Assembly: GCA_018292915.2 (NCBI GenBank)
Contig: JACVVK020000014.1
Span: 637,501-701,500, forward strand
Direction: 5' to 3'
From: Batillaria attramentaria
Taxonomy: Eukaryota; Mollusca; Gastropoda; Batillariidae
Length of the DNA stretch: 64,000 bases
Shown: piece by piece, positions 1 through 10,176 of the stretch
Numbering within the stretch: the first letter of the stretch is position 1
How the letters are laid out: every line of letters begins with the position of its first letter
Notes under the pieces: model-generated
Database searches by the model: none
Told to the model about the DNA's origin: nothing
What the model saw: the letters and a program-made list of their open reading frames with translations, nothing else
Program-made: the position numbers and the translations under genes

Positions 1-357
1 ACATCCTAGTCTTAATCTAGTAGTTTTAACCGACAGAACAGCCTTATATCCTAGTCTGAATCTAGTAGTTCTAACCGACAGAACAGCCGTAATATCCTAG
101 TCTGAATCTAGTAGTTCTAACCGACAGAACAGCCGTAATATCCTAGTCTGAATCTAGTAGTTCTAACCGACAGAACAGCCGTAATATCCTAGTCTGAATC
201 TAGTAGTTCTAACCGACAGAACAGCCGTAATATCCTAGTCTGAATCTAGTAGTTCTAACCGACAGAACAGCCTTAATATCCTAGTCTGAATCTAGTAGTT
301 CTAACCGACAGAACAGCCTTAATATCCTAGTCCTAATCCAGTAGTTCTAACCGACAT
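1..357. repeat. 46-bp tandem satellite, truncated by window start
   Basis: About 7.7 head-to-tail copies of a 46-bp unit containing TATCCTAGTCTGAATCTAG and ending in ACCGACAGAACAGCC. Internal copies are nearly identical, differing mainly at the GTAA/TTAA junction, while the outer copies are more diverged. The array begins at base 1, so its true length is unknown. No coding potential is seen. Confidence 0.95.
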
Positions 358-370
358 ATCCTGGCCTTAA

Positions 371-694
371 CTTAGTGTTGTATTTTTCTCCTGCTATGTC
401 GCTCTCTCGGTGCACTCGCAGAGAAGACACGGGATACAACAGGCTAGAACTCCAATACTTTATTAACAGAAGATGCGCAAGAACAAACTCATGAAAGAGG
501 AAAAACCCAGAACGCTGTGCAGTGCTGCTTATATACTAACAGGTCAGATCTAGAACATTCTGTAACATACTGGCAAGTACGGAATCTTTCCGAGGTTACG
601 TAATCTGCTGACGTTACTGCACTCGCATGTTCTGGGATGGTCTAGAAATTTCCATCGAAATGCAGTGACTTTTCGCGATCTCTACAACACTTAG
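371..694 (-). mobile_element. Solo LTR (376-689) with 5-bp target duplication
   Basis: The 314-bp segment starts TGTTGTA and ends TACAACA, giving TG...CA ends within a 7-bp inverted repeat. It is flanked by CTTAG at 371-375 and 690-694. Read on the minus strand it has a TATATAAG box (complement of 528-535) and then AATAAA (complement of 459-464), in the order expected for U3-R-U5. No second LTR or internal region is nearby, so it looks like a recombined solo LTR. It shares no sequence with the large element at 12.8-19.3 kb. Confidence 0.75.
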
Positions 695-890
695 ATCATC
701 TACCAGGGTGGGGTGGGTGTTTTGGGAGCTTTCCACCAGGAATGGGTGATATCAAAGACGGGGCAACGAGAAAAAAGGCCAGCACAAATATTTGGCCCCA
801 GCCGGGATTCAAACTGACCGGACGGACCCGAACATTGAAAGTCCAACGCTCTACCTTTCGGCTATTCCGGCTCCCCGAGATCATCTACCA
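693..890 (-). mobile_element. tRNA-headed SINE (706-877) with 13-bp TSD
   Basis: The 172-bp copy is flanked by AGATCATCTACCA at 693-705 and 878-890. Read on the minus strand it begins with a tRNA-like head (GGGGAGCC, then a GCCGAA..GTAGAGCG box A region and a TTCGAATCC-like box B), continues with a constant body that includes ATATTTGTGCTGGCC and TTTGATATCACCC, and ends in a CACCCACCC-rich tail. It inserted directly beside the solo LTR. Confidence 0.9.
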
Positions 891-1357
891 CAACCTGTCT
901 TAGTTTACGTACGTCATAAGTAACACCGCTTTCAGAAAATTTCATTACTGTTTCTCACGCATCTTCATGTCAATCCCTAAAGTCCTCCGCTGAGACCTTC
1001 ACTGGGGGAGGGAAAAGATTTACAAAAATGCAAGGCTACTGAAACTGAGTGCACAGTGTAACTTTCCGTGCCGTTACCCATTTCTCGCCCGGGGTAACAC
1101 ATGTATAAGTAGTCACTTTGATGTTAATAAGTGTTTCCCACCTCGAGAGCGCGGGTTCTAAACACAGTCGAGCACGGCTCTTGTTTTTGTTTGACTTAGC
1201 GGCTAACAGGCTAAACTCGTGCTTACAGCACGCATCAGCCACTTAGCGCAAAACCTAGATCCCTTCTAATTGCGTGCAAGTTTAACAAATACAACACTGC
1301 AGTCTAGCAGAAACCTTCATACAAGGCTGCGGTACGCGCGGCTTCACTATGCCATCA
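891..1357. other. No recognised feature
   Basis: About 470 bp of unique-looking sequence. The short open frames show no domain, splice or repeat signature that I recognise. Confidence 0.5.
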
Positions 1358-1806
1358 GTGGAAACTTTAATAGGACAAATGCCCTGGCTGACCGTAAACG
1401 TATAGGACGTTTGTCTTGAATGTTGTTCACTGTAGTGAAAAAAAAAAATGATAGGACATAGTCTGCCTTGGTAAGAAAGTAATCGGACATTTCAAAAATG
1501 AATTGGTCTCATGGCTTCATAGCCGTGAAATCTTTATTAGGACAAATGCCCTGGCTGGCCGTAAAAGTAGAGGACATGTGTCCTGAACGTTTTCAACTGT
1601 AGAGTCAAAATGATGGGACACATGTCTGCCTTGGTAAGAAAGTAATCGGACGCTTCAAAAATGAAACGGTTTCAGGGCTTCATATCCGTGAAAAACTTTT
1701 CAATTCATTTCATTTTATTCATTGTCCCAATTGGGGCAATTTGTTATTTAACAGCGGCGGCACTAAACACACATCACAGACCTCAACGACTAAATACATA
1801 TGAGAT

Positions 1807-1884
1807 CCCCCCCCCCCCCCCACACACACACACACGCACCACCCCTCCCCCCCCCCACACACACACACACGCAAACACGCACAC
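1807..1884. repeat. C-run and (CA)n low-complexity tract
   Basis: Poly-C stretches alternate with CACACA blocks. Apparent ORFs on both strands here are translations of the tract. Confidence 0.9.
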
Positions 1885-2003
1885 ATAAATATATATAAAA
1901 GTCATCAGCACATCACATACCTTTAAAGCTAAATACATAAGAAACTGCGTGTAAATAAATAATTTAAATATGAGGTAGATAGGACAAATGTCCTGGCTGG
2001 CCC

Positions 2004-2081
2004 TAAAAGTAGAGGAGGGTGGGTGGGTGGGTGTTTGGGAGTTTAACGTCCTTTTCCACCACATACGGTAAAAGTAGAGGA
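2004..2081 (-). mobile_element. 5'-truncated SINE (2017-2068) with 13-bp TSD
   Basis: Only the 3' body and GGGTGGGTGGGTG tail (plus-strand view) of the window's common SINE remain, about 52 bp. TAAAAGTAGAGGA flanks it at 2004-2016 and 2069-2081. The host sequence is the third 180-bp unit. Truncation with an intact TSD points to incomplete target-primed reverse transcription rather than later deletion. Confidence 0.85.
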
Positions 2082-2345
2082 CATTTTGTTCAGAATACTG
2101 TCCACTGTAGAGCTAAAATGATAGGACACATGTCCGCCTTAGTAAGAAAGTAATCGGACATTTCGAAAATGAATCGGCCCGTATCCGTGAGAACTATAAA
2201 GTGTAACAGGACAATTGTTATGGTTGATCGCAAAAGTATAGGACTTTTGTCCTAAATATTGTCCACTCTGGCACAACCCAGTGAAGCAAATAGGGCATGT
2301 GTCCGCAAGGGTGAGAAAGTAATCGGACATTTCGAAAATGAATCA

Positions 2346-2712
2346 GTCTAGAACTAGACCGATGTCAGACGCGGACACTCAACCCTGACAGGCTGAATAA
2401 TTACGTGTGAATTATGATGTCACTGGTGTACTGTTGTAAAATTGCGCAGGAGATGACGTCGTGTGTAAAATACCACGGAGATTTGTAAATGTATGAATGC
2501 AGGTGTTTTGCTTACAATGGGCTGGCTATCCATCAACTGAGACGACTATGATAAAGGGGAAAACCGCTTAGAGCGAAGTTTAAATGGACGAAACAATTTC
2601 ACGTCGCTCTCGTGTCGTTACAGGTTTCGTTCAAGGTTTTACGGGCGGGAAGAAATTATTGAAATTATTATTATTATTATAAAAGACGATAGATAAAAGA
2701 TTATTACGTCTG
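2346..2712. other. No recognised feature
   Basis: Unique sequence with a short (TTA)n at about 2667-2680. Nothing else is recognised. Confidence 0.5.
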
Positions 2713-2948
2713 TCTTTAGCGGGGAGCCGGGGTGGCCGAAATGGTAGAGCGCGGGACTTCTAATCCTCGGGTCGTGAGTTCGTATCCGGCCCGGCTGGGG
2801 TCAAATATTTGTGATGGCTTATTCATCGTTGCCCCGTCTTTGACCCGTATGTGGTGGAAAAGGACGTTAACCCTCCCCCCACCCCCCCACTCCCACCCCC
2901 ATCCCCCACCCCCACCAAACACGCAAACACCCACCCTCCTTCTTTAGC
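2713..2948 (+). mobile_element. SINE (2721-2940) with 8-bp TSD
   Basis: Full-length plus-strand copy with GGGGAGCCGGGGTGGCCGAA at the head and a GTCGTGAGTTCGTATCC box B region. The tail is expanded into about 70 bp of C-rich sequence. TCTTTAGC flanks it at 2713-2720 and 2941-2948. Confidence 0.9.
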
Positions 2949-3797
2949 AGGAACGAAAAGTATTTTGTGGGCGCTTTTAAAGTTCACTAATGTAAAGTAG
3001 ATTTGTAAAATATGACTCTTCGTACAGTTAAAAACCCGCCATTTCCATGGTTACTACGCCAGCATTTATTTTCGGACAAGTTTGCTTGTGAGCCGGCACC
3101 TGTACGCTAGAAGTACTTGATCTTGGTCATCAATGCGATCCAATGTTGTGTACACTTTGCGCCAGCGGTCGAACATTCAAAATTTACGACTGGGTGGTTG
3201 GTGTTGATGCAATATTCTTTAAAAATAAGAATTAGAAATTTATTGAATTTCCAAATGTGGAACATTGCTTTGTGGTCTCATAAAACATGCCAAACACTCG
3301 CTCATATGGCCATACACACCCATTCCACCCATCTACATACTGGCACACTCACATCTAAAACAGTGACCTGCCATCTATCACATATTGCATCACTATAAAT
3401 TACAACAGACCACCCCACATCACATCACATCACATCACAGCAGCAGCACAACAGCAGAAGTGCACAGAACTTCATCAAAGTCCAAACAAAGTCTTGTTCA
3501 GTGTGTTAGCCACGTCATTGAGTACGAGGTTTCTGTTAGCTCAGTGCCAGTCTTGAAAACACGGAACTAGTGTCTGTGTAGATTAAAAACATAAAGATTG
3601 GGCCTTGAAAGTAATTGGTATAGACACTTCAGGTAAATAAATCAATGCATAATCTTAGAACACTCATAAACTGAGAGACCGGCTCTAACCCACCCATCCT
3701 TTTATCACTCTCTGCCATCCATTCATCTACATCTACATCATCTACAACAAAAACAAAGTGACACCAAAACTGTGAACAAATGATGTTGAACCAAAGA

Positions 3798-3806
<9 letters not shown>
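2949..3806. other. No gene recognised
   Basis: AT-rich unique sequence with a short (CACAT)n patch at about 3415-3440. A 93-residue open frame at 3117-3398 (+) has no recognisable motif or splice context. Confidence 0.5.

Positions 3807-3808
<2 letters not shown>

Positions 3809-3883
<75 letters not shown>
3809..3883. repeat. (CA)n microsatellite
   Basis: About 37 CA units, preceded by a short (CT)n and followed by CACAACA-type repeats to about 3912. Confidence 0.97.
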
Positions 3884-3884
<1 letters not shown>

Positions 3885-3912
3885 ACAACACAACACAACA
3901 CAACACAACACA

Positions 3913-4364
3913 CGGCGGAGGCTCAGTCACACATCTAATGCATTAACCTCTTCAGCTTTTCCCCCCAGTGAAAGAAAACACTTTCCGTAAGAGCGTTAGC
4001 TTCCCCCCGACAATAGTGTTAGAATGCCCTCTCGTTTATCCTCGCCTAGGGAGAACTGTTTGTGTATTTGATTCTGCGAATTTCTCCTCTCTTCGTTGCA
4101 GGTGAATGCCTCAGGGCCTCGCTTTCATGTCAGTCTCGCGGGAGCGATATCGCTGACGAGAGTTTGTTTTGGGAAGCAGAGTGTTAAAGATTAACCTCCC
4201 TTGTTTATCGGTAGCAACACCTGGTGTCGGTTACCTGCCCTTGCCTTTCGACCATGGCGGCCTTTTGGTATTACGAGAGAGTGTTGATAAGAGTATGGCA
4301 TCGCCAGTCTGCACATAATTGGCGGGACTGGCATGTTGTTGGTAGGTAAATACGAGCGAGCGCG
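3913..4364. other. No gene recognised
   Basis: Mixed unique sequence between two CA tracts. No domain or repeat is recognised. Confidence 0.5.
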
Positions 4365-4368
4365 CGCG

Positions 4369-4445
<77 letters not shown>

Positions 4446-4474
4446 GCACGCACACAGAGAGAGAGAGAGAGAGA
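4365..4474. repeat. Compound (CG)n(CA)n(GA)n microsatellite
   Basis: A short alternating GC block is followed by about 32 CA units, CGCA variants and (GA)n. The long Cys/Val-repeat ORFs on the minus strand are artefacts of this tract. Confidence 0.97.
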
Positions 4475-4942
4475 GGTATGGTACTAAAGTTAAAAGCTTG
4501 AGTAAATAAGGTACTGCAAGGCATAGGATACGACAGGACTGGGTGGATGGGTGTTGGGACGGTTTTTTTGGTTTTTTTTTTTTTTGTCTTCTGTCTCCTG
4601 CGAGGGTGATAAATAATTTATAGGTGGCTGGCTGCTGAGGGGTGAGGGTCGGTTGGTGGGTGTACGAAAGGGGTGGAGTAGGAGCGGGGGGGGGGGGGGG
4701 GGGCATGAAAAAAACATACTAATATAAAAAAAGAAGCAAGTAGTGATTGCCGCAGAGAAAATTACTAATCATTGAAATGGAGAGAATAATTAAGTGGATC
4801 TTGCAAGGGAGAGAACTGTGCCTGTATGGGACCCTTGCAGCGTCCACCGTACTAATAATATTTGGCTATGCGGGAATTCGAAACCACGATCTTCCAACAG
4901 AGCGACTGATGCAGAACCACTGTAACTATCAACTGTGACTAG
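4475..4942. other. No gene; T-run and G-run, one tRNA-like fragment
   Basis: Contains a T-rich stretch at about 4563-4585 and a 19-base G run at about 4685. The segment near 4860-4912 (ATATTTGGC.ATGCGGGAATTCGAAACC) looks like a badly diverged minus-strand SINE head. Otherwise nothing is recognised. Confidence 0.5.
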
Positions 4943-5102
4943 TCCCACAGGACTTTCAATACTCGGGTTGTGAGTTCGAATCCCGGCTGGGGCCAAACGT
5001 TTGTGTGCTGGCCTTTTCCTCGTTGCCCCGTCTTTGATATCACCCCTACCTGGTGGAAACGGACGTTAAATTCCCAAACACCCACCCACCTCTCTCCCAC
5101 AG
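4943..5102 (+). mobile_element. 5'-truncated SINE (4951-5094) with 8-bp TSD
   Basis: The copy starts inside the tRNA head (ACTTTCAATACTCGGGTTGTG) and keeps box B, the body and the CACCCACCC tail. TCCCACAG flanks it at 4943-4950 and 5095-5102. Confidence 0.85.
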
Positions 5103-6656
5103 AATAGACAAACAAGAGTTGTAAGATGGATACGGTGCTCAGATGTTAGATATGGGGACGCACGGAAGAGAGACGAACATTTGCATGAATCATTCGCGCT
5201 GTCACAAAGTATACACAGGCCTTCACAAACGAATTTACTGCATCCTTTGAAAAGACAGCCACCAGCATCTTACAATTCTTTTTCTCCACACAGTTCAGTA
5301 ACAAAAACCCTACCGTGTCATTTGGTAAAAGTGTCAAAACGCGATGGTTTTTCTTGGGCACTGATTTAGGGCTTTTTACCATTCAACGCTGGAACTGTTC
5401 ATCCGAGAAAACGGCATTCACCGCATCGTCATCGGGCTTCGCGAGAACTCAATTACGGACGGCAACTCTCAGCCTTTGACAGTTAATAAACGCGGGCACG
5501 CCAGAGTGGCCTCTCCTGTGTGACAGCCGTGTACCGTGAAACCCTGGGTGACTGTCCTTAACCAGGGGCGGATCACCCTCTTTGAAAAGACGTCAGGCGC
5601 GAAGGTGCAACGCCCCTTCTTGACAGATGCTCTGGCGAAGCCACCGCGGACGATGCTGTACCGCTTGAGTGGGACATCACACGGTCTAGACCCCCTTTTG
5701 CGCCATTTTCTGATGAGTAGAATACACCCGGATGTGTGGTTACATTCTAGGACAGCTGGCAATGTGCGCATCAGCGACAAGTTTTCTTTATGATACCCTG
5801 TGTCCTTCCACAATGCTCTGGGCCCGTATGTAAAAGTCGAGATTAGGGCTTTTAGCCCCGGTTTAGAGTCCAACCTCGAACTAAACTAGCTCTAGGGTTA
5901 AATTTTCTGTTGTTTTTTGTTTTAAATCAAGAAACGGGTCCATTCCAGCAAGGTGTCTAAGCCATTATAGAAGGATTTTTTTTTCTTCCTTTCTTCGCTT
6001 CCTTTTGTATTTAATTTTGCTTTTGGGTTTCTTTTGTCCTAGTCTGGGTTAGGCCCGTAGCCGTGGGTTAAACTAACCTCGGGCCCTGCAGTGTGAGTGA
6101 GTAGCCAGTAGGGCATCGGATAGTGTAGAGAATTTTCCCCCGCCATTTCTGCTGACTACAACACAGCCGGATGCATGGTTACTGAATACCAGACAGCTGG
6201 CAATTGCGCATCTGCGAGACTGCGACAAGACAATGGTCTGAGCTATACCCTGGATCGTTCTAACAAGAAAACGAGCGACTATTGGCTGCGACAATTCATT
6301 TCAATTCCATTCAATGTTAAGTCCATTTGCCATGTCACAAATATGCAGGGACTGATTACGATACGCAAAAATATAATGACAGTAAAGGAGACCAACCCAG
6401 GAAAATCACCTAAATATAATTTCATGTACAGCTACTACTACTACTACACAAAGTTGTTGAAGGTCCAGAATTCAGTTGATCAGAAATGGGTCGCGAACTG
6501 CCAAAAGTCGACAGAAATTGCATTATTTGTTTGGGGCTTCATGGCCGCGATGATGGTGACTGGTCATTTGTAAGGAGCCGCAAAAACTTCCTTGCAGTAA
6601 GTATTACTATGCTCAGTTCATCCCGGTAACAGTTTCTCAGGAAACAGGAAAGTTTT
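5103..6656. repeat. Intergenic sequence with a diverged ~100-bp duplicate pair
   Basis: The segments near 5695-5815 and 6130-6260 share CGCCATTT.TGCTGA, AC.CCGGATG.ATGGTTAC and GACAGCTGGCAAT followed by GCGCATC, so they are diverged copies of one dispersed repeat. Two antisense open frames over 5469-5873 show no domain I recognise. The rest is unassigned. Confidence 0.5.
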
Positions 6657-6770
6657 ATCGTCCTTTTCCACCACATAAGGGTGATATCAAAAACGGGGCA
6701 ACGATGAAAAAGCCGGCACAAATATTTGGCCTCAGCCGGGATACGAACTCACGACCCGAGCACTCACAAC
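6657..6770 (-). mobile_element. SINE fragment
   Basis: Minus-strand copy that retains the body (CGTCCTTTTCCACCACATAA through AATATTTGGC) and box B, and loses the 5' head inside CGACCCGAGCA. No clear TSD. Confidence 0.85.
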
Positions 6771-6821
6771 CACAATCATGTTGTGTCAATGTGTCAACTT
6801 TCTCCATCAGTCCATAACTCT

Positions 6822-6826
6822 TTTGG

Positions 6827-6864
<38 letters not shown>

Positions 6865-6865
6865 A
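6822..6865. repeat. (GTT)n microsatellite
   Basis: About 14 GTT units. Confidence 0.95.
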
Positions 6866-7089
6866 TCCAGTACTCAAACTATTTTTATTTGTGTACCGTC
6901 TATTTCGGGAATGCCATGAAATGCCGTGGAACACAATCCTTACCATCTTATAAAGACTGTTTTATTTTTCCCCTGCAGGTCTGAGCGGCACTAGAGAGGC
7001 CATCCTGAGTCTTTCAACATCAAAGGAATCAGGTTTGCGCTTTGTACGCTGGCTGAGACATCTTCCAGACTTTTCTCTCGCTTTGGAAG

Positions 7090-7093
<4 letters not shown>

Positions 7094-7137
<44 letters not shown>
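7094..7137. repeat. (CT)n microsatellite
   Basis: About 22 CT units. Confidence 0.95.
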
Positions 7138-7138
<1 letters not shown>

Positions 7139-7656
7139 AGGAATTCATTACTGCGCAAGTAACATTGAAATTCTCAACAGGAAATGTGTTACAGAGTGCA
7201 GAAAACCTCAACCACACAGACAACAGAAGTCAGTGACTCCAATAAAATTGGGCAGACTAGACCTACTAGATTTTGAGTCTAGTAGTGCACCGTTTGTGTA
7301 TAGTATACTCGAGAGATCGTCACGCCAAAAACAACAACAACAACAACGTCAACAAAAACGAAACAAAAACAACCATAAAAAAACTTATTACAAGGATTAG
7401 TTGTTGTGAAAGGCGGTTAGGGCTATGGTGAGAGTTAGAGGTTATATTGTCTGATTGTCTCATGACTTTTGACATTGTGTTTGGGATCAACGTCAACGGG
7501 TACCCCTTACTCATTCACTTACCCACCCCATCTAAAAAAACAAAGAAACAAACAAAATAAAACAAACAAACAATCGACAGCAGCAAGAAGACATATCCAG
7601 CTGCCTCATCATGACTATCACTCTCATTTCACATCCAAAGGGTGTCCGGGTGCACC

Positions 7657-7819
7657 CATGAAGGGGAGCCGGGGTGGCCAAATGGTAGAGCGGTGGACTT
7701 CTAATGCTCGGGTCGTGAGTTCGTATCCCGGCTGGGGCCAAGTATTTGTGCTGGCATTTTCATCGTTGTCCTGTCTTTGACCGTACGTGGTGGAAAAGGA
7801 CGCTAACCCCCCCCCCCCC

Positions 7820-7857
<38 letters not shown>

Positions 7858-7873
7858 ACACACACACATGAAG
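7657..7873 (+). mobile_element. SINE (7664-7866) with poly-C tail and 7-bp TSD
   Basis: Full-length plus-strand copy starting GGGAGCCGGGGTGGCC. Its CACCC tail has become a C run of about 50 bases followed by (CA)4. CATGAAG lies at 7657-7663 and 7867-7873. Confidence 0.88.
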
Positions 7874-8384
7874 TTAATTCGTATCACAGACAGTTTCTGG
7901 CGACGCTGATGCAGCTTCTCTTTCGAGTCATTGTCCAGACTGACAGTCGCTTGGAAAAGGAAGGGCATTGTGATAGTCAGTGACGCGCGTTCTCAATCCA
8001 GCCCAAGTCACTGAAGACGCTGAACTGACTGGCACCCGTCGCCGCCAACGCCACCACCACCACCACCGCCGCCGCCAAATGCAAGAAACCCGAGCTAACG
8101 TTCGATAGAGACAAGCGTTCCTCTCCGGACAGGACTTTTCCGCATCTCGCCTTTTCATTCAGCCGCCAGCGTCCTGACTGAATTACCAGGCTTTTATCCG
8201 CCCCACTGTCTCTTTCTCACACTATTAATCAACAGGGAACTGAGGCCTCTCAGCGCTTTAGGAAACCTGAGTCTTCGGGAACAGCTGTTCAAGTGAAGAG
8301 CTTATCTTCTCCACCCATTGAATTTCGTTTAGAAGTTTGGCGGGAGCGGGGCGTCCTCTGTGGCTATGACGGGGAAGGGGGGTA

Positions 8385-8640
8385 TGAACACGTACCGTCA
8401 AACGCCAAAAGGGCGTAAGTGCTGACCAGATCTATGCCGCTTGGAGCCTTGTACCGAATGGTGGCAGAGGTATCGAAGATCGTGCTGGGGAGTGGAGTTG
8501 TCTTCTGCCGCTGTGAAGGGAGGGAGGTACATGTATACCGTGAAACGCCAAAAGGGCCTAAGCGCTGACAAGATCCATGGCTCTTAGGCCTTGTCATCGA
8601 ATGGCGGCTGAGGTATCGAAGATCGCACTGGGTGTCGGAA
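8385..8640. repeat. Tandem duplication (~140 bp) with a short inverted repeat in each copy
   Basis: Two copies, about 8390-8490 and 8530-8635, share ACCGT.AAACGCCAAAAGGG, then GCTGAC.AGATC.ATG, and GGTATCGAAGATCG. Each contains an AAAAGGGC.TAAG arm and a CTT.G.GCCTT arm (8407-8450 and 8550-8592), the same palindrome family seen at 39.5 and 42.1-42.3 kb. Confidence 0.8.
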
Positions 8641-9215
8641 AGGGACTCCTACAAGAGATTGTCTTGTCGCGCTGCTGTCCTGCTGTTGCTTTTCTTGTCC
8701 GTGTAACCTGTCTGCTTTGGAGGCTGATGGTCGCTTCAACTTCGTGTCGTCGACGTCTTCAGTTTGGCACTATGCGTTGGGTGTCACCGGCGTTGCACGG
8801 CGTTTCCTTGTTGTTGAGGAATCAAGAGTGCAACAGCGCAGTTTCAAGTGACTCTGGCTGACTTTGGAATGGCCCGTGAGGCGCGTTGTGAATCGGAGGC
8901 CGCTCTTCAAAATTTTAGGCGAAGTCAGTGGCACGTTCTTTGTCGTATGAAACCTTCATTCATACGCCTTCGATGTCATTCTTTCGTGTAGTGATTAAAC
9001 GAAATTACTTTTTGAACCTTAGTAACTGTTCACATAAAGCCAGAAAATTGTTTGTTTGTTTGTTTGTTTGTTTCTTCACCAGATTTTGCAAATCTTCCCG
9101 GCAATGGGCATTTTGGGCGATGTTATGCAGTTTATCTGATGTAGATAAAAAAAAAAGCATTGAAAGAAACCGTTTTCCAGAAACTCAGTACTGTGTGGGG
9201 TAAGGGGACGGACGG
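8641..9215. other. No gene recognised
   Basis: Unique sequence. An open frame at 8577-8861 (+) starts inside the tandem duplication and carries no recognisable domain. (TTTG)n at about 9049-9073. Confidence 0.5.
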
Positions 9216-9216
9216 G

Positions 9217-9217
9217 G

Positions 9218-9312
<95 letters not shown>
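9217..9312. repeat. (TG)n microsatellite
   Basis: About 47 TG units without interruption. Confidence 0.97.
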
Positions 9313-9313
<1 letters not shown>

Positions 9314-9458
9314 TCAGCCTCTATGTATGCTTTGATTGTAAGCGGATAGTGTCGCGTCTGTGCCGAGGCTCCGTGGTAACCTATTGTGTCCGGACTAATG
9401 TGTTCTCTTTTATACGATATTGTGTGGAAAATAAGAGAATAAAGTCATGTTGATGTTT

Positions 9459-9459
<1 letters not shown>

Positions 9460-9510
<51 letters not shown>
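9460..9510. repeat. (GT)n microsatellite
   Basis: About 25 GT units. Confidence 0.97.
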
Positions 9511-9513
<3 letters not shown>

Positions 9514-9802
9514 AATTTACTTGAACCCCCCTCATATCACCACACTGGTTAAGATTCGTCTTCGCCATTCTCCTGCTTCATACACCCCCAATCGCCTCCC
9601 CCCTCCTCCCCCAATCCCCCCACAACACCCCTCCACCCTCGTTCCCGTAGGAGCCACCACGACTCCCCCTTTGTCGAACAAGCAAACGAGTGTGAGGAAA
9701 TTAGAAGACAACTGTTTAACACTAAGTCCTCTTGCAATCCGATTTAGAGAACGATTGAAAGCTGATACAGCCAACTCAGCAGACGATCAATATAAGTGGG
9801 CT

Positions 9803-10173
<371 letters not shown>

Positions 10174-10176
<3 letters not shown>

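Larger units (their letters stand above)
1358..2345. repeat. Four units of a ~180-bp repeat
   Basis: Units begin near 1358, 1530, 1977 and 2190. Each has AGGACAAATG.CCTGGCTG, a middle block ending in GTCCACTGTAGAG-like sequence, GATAGGACA.A.GTC, and GTAAGAAAGTAATCGGACAT followed by AAAATGAA. Units 1-2 and 3-4 are adjacent pairs, separated by about 285 bp of different sequence that includes C- and CA-rich tracts. Unit 3 is interrupted by a truncated SINE. No ORF persists across units. Confidence 0.85.

Noticed and set aside
5469..5873. 134-residue minus ORF
   Set aside because: It overlaps a dispersed repeat that recurs near 6130-6260 without keeping the frame.
8577..8861. 94-residue ORF on the plus strand
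   Set aside because: It starts inside a tandem duplication and has no domain, splice pattern or codon signature.
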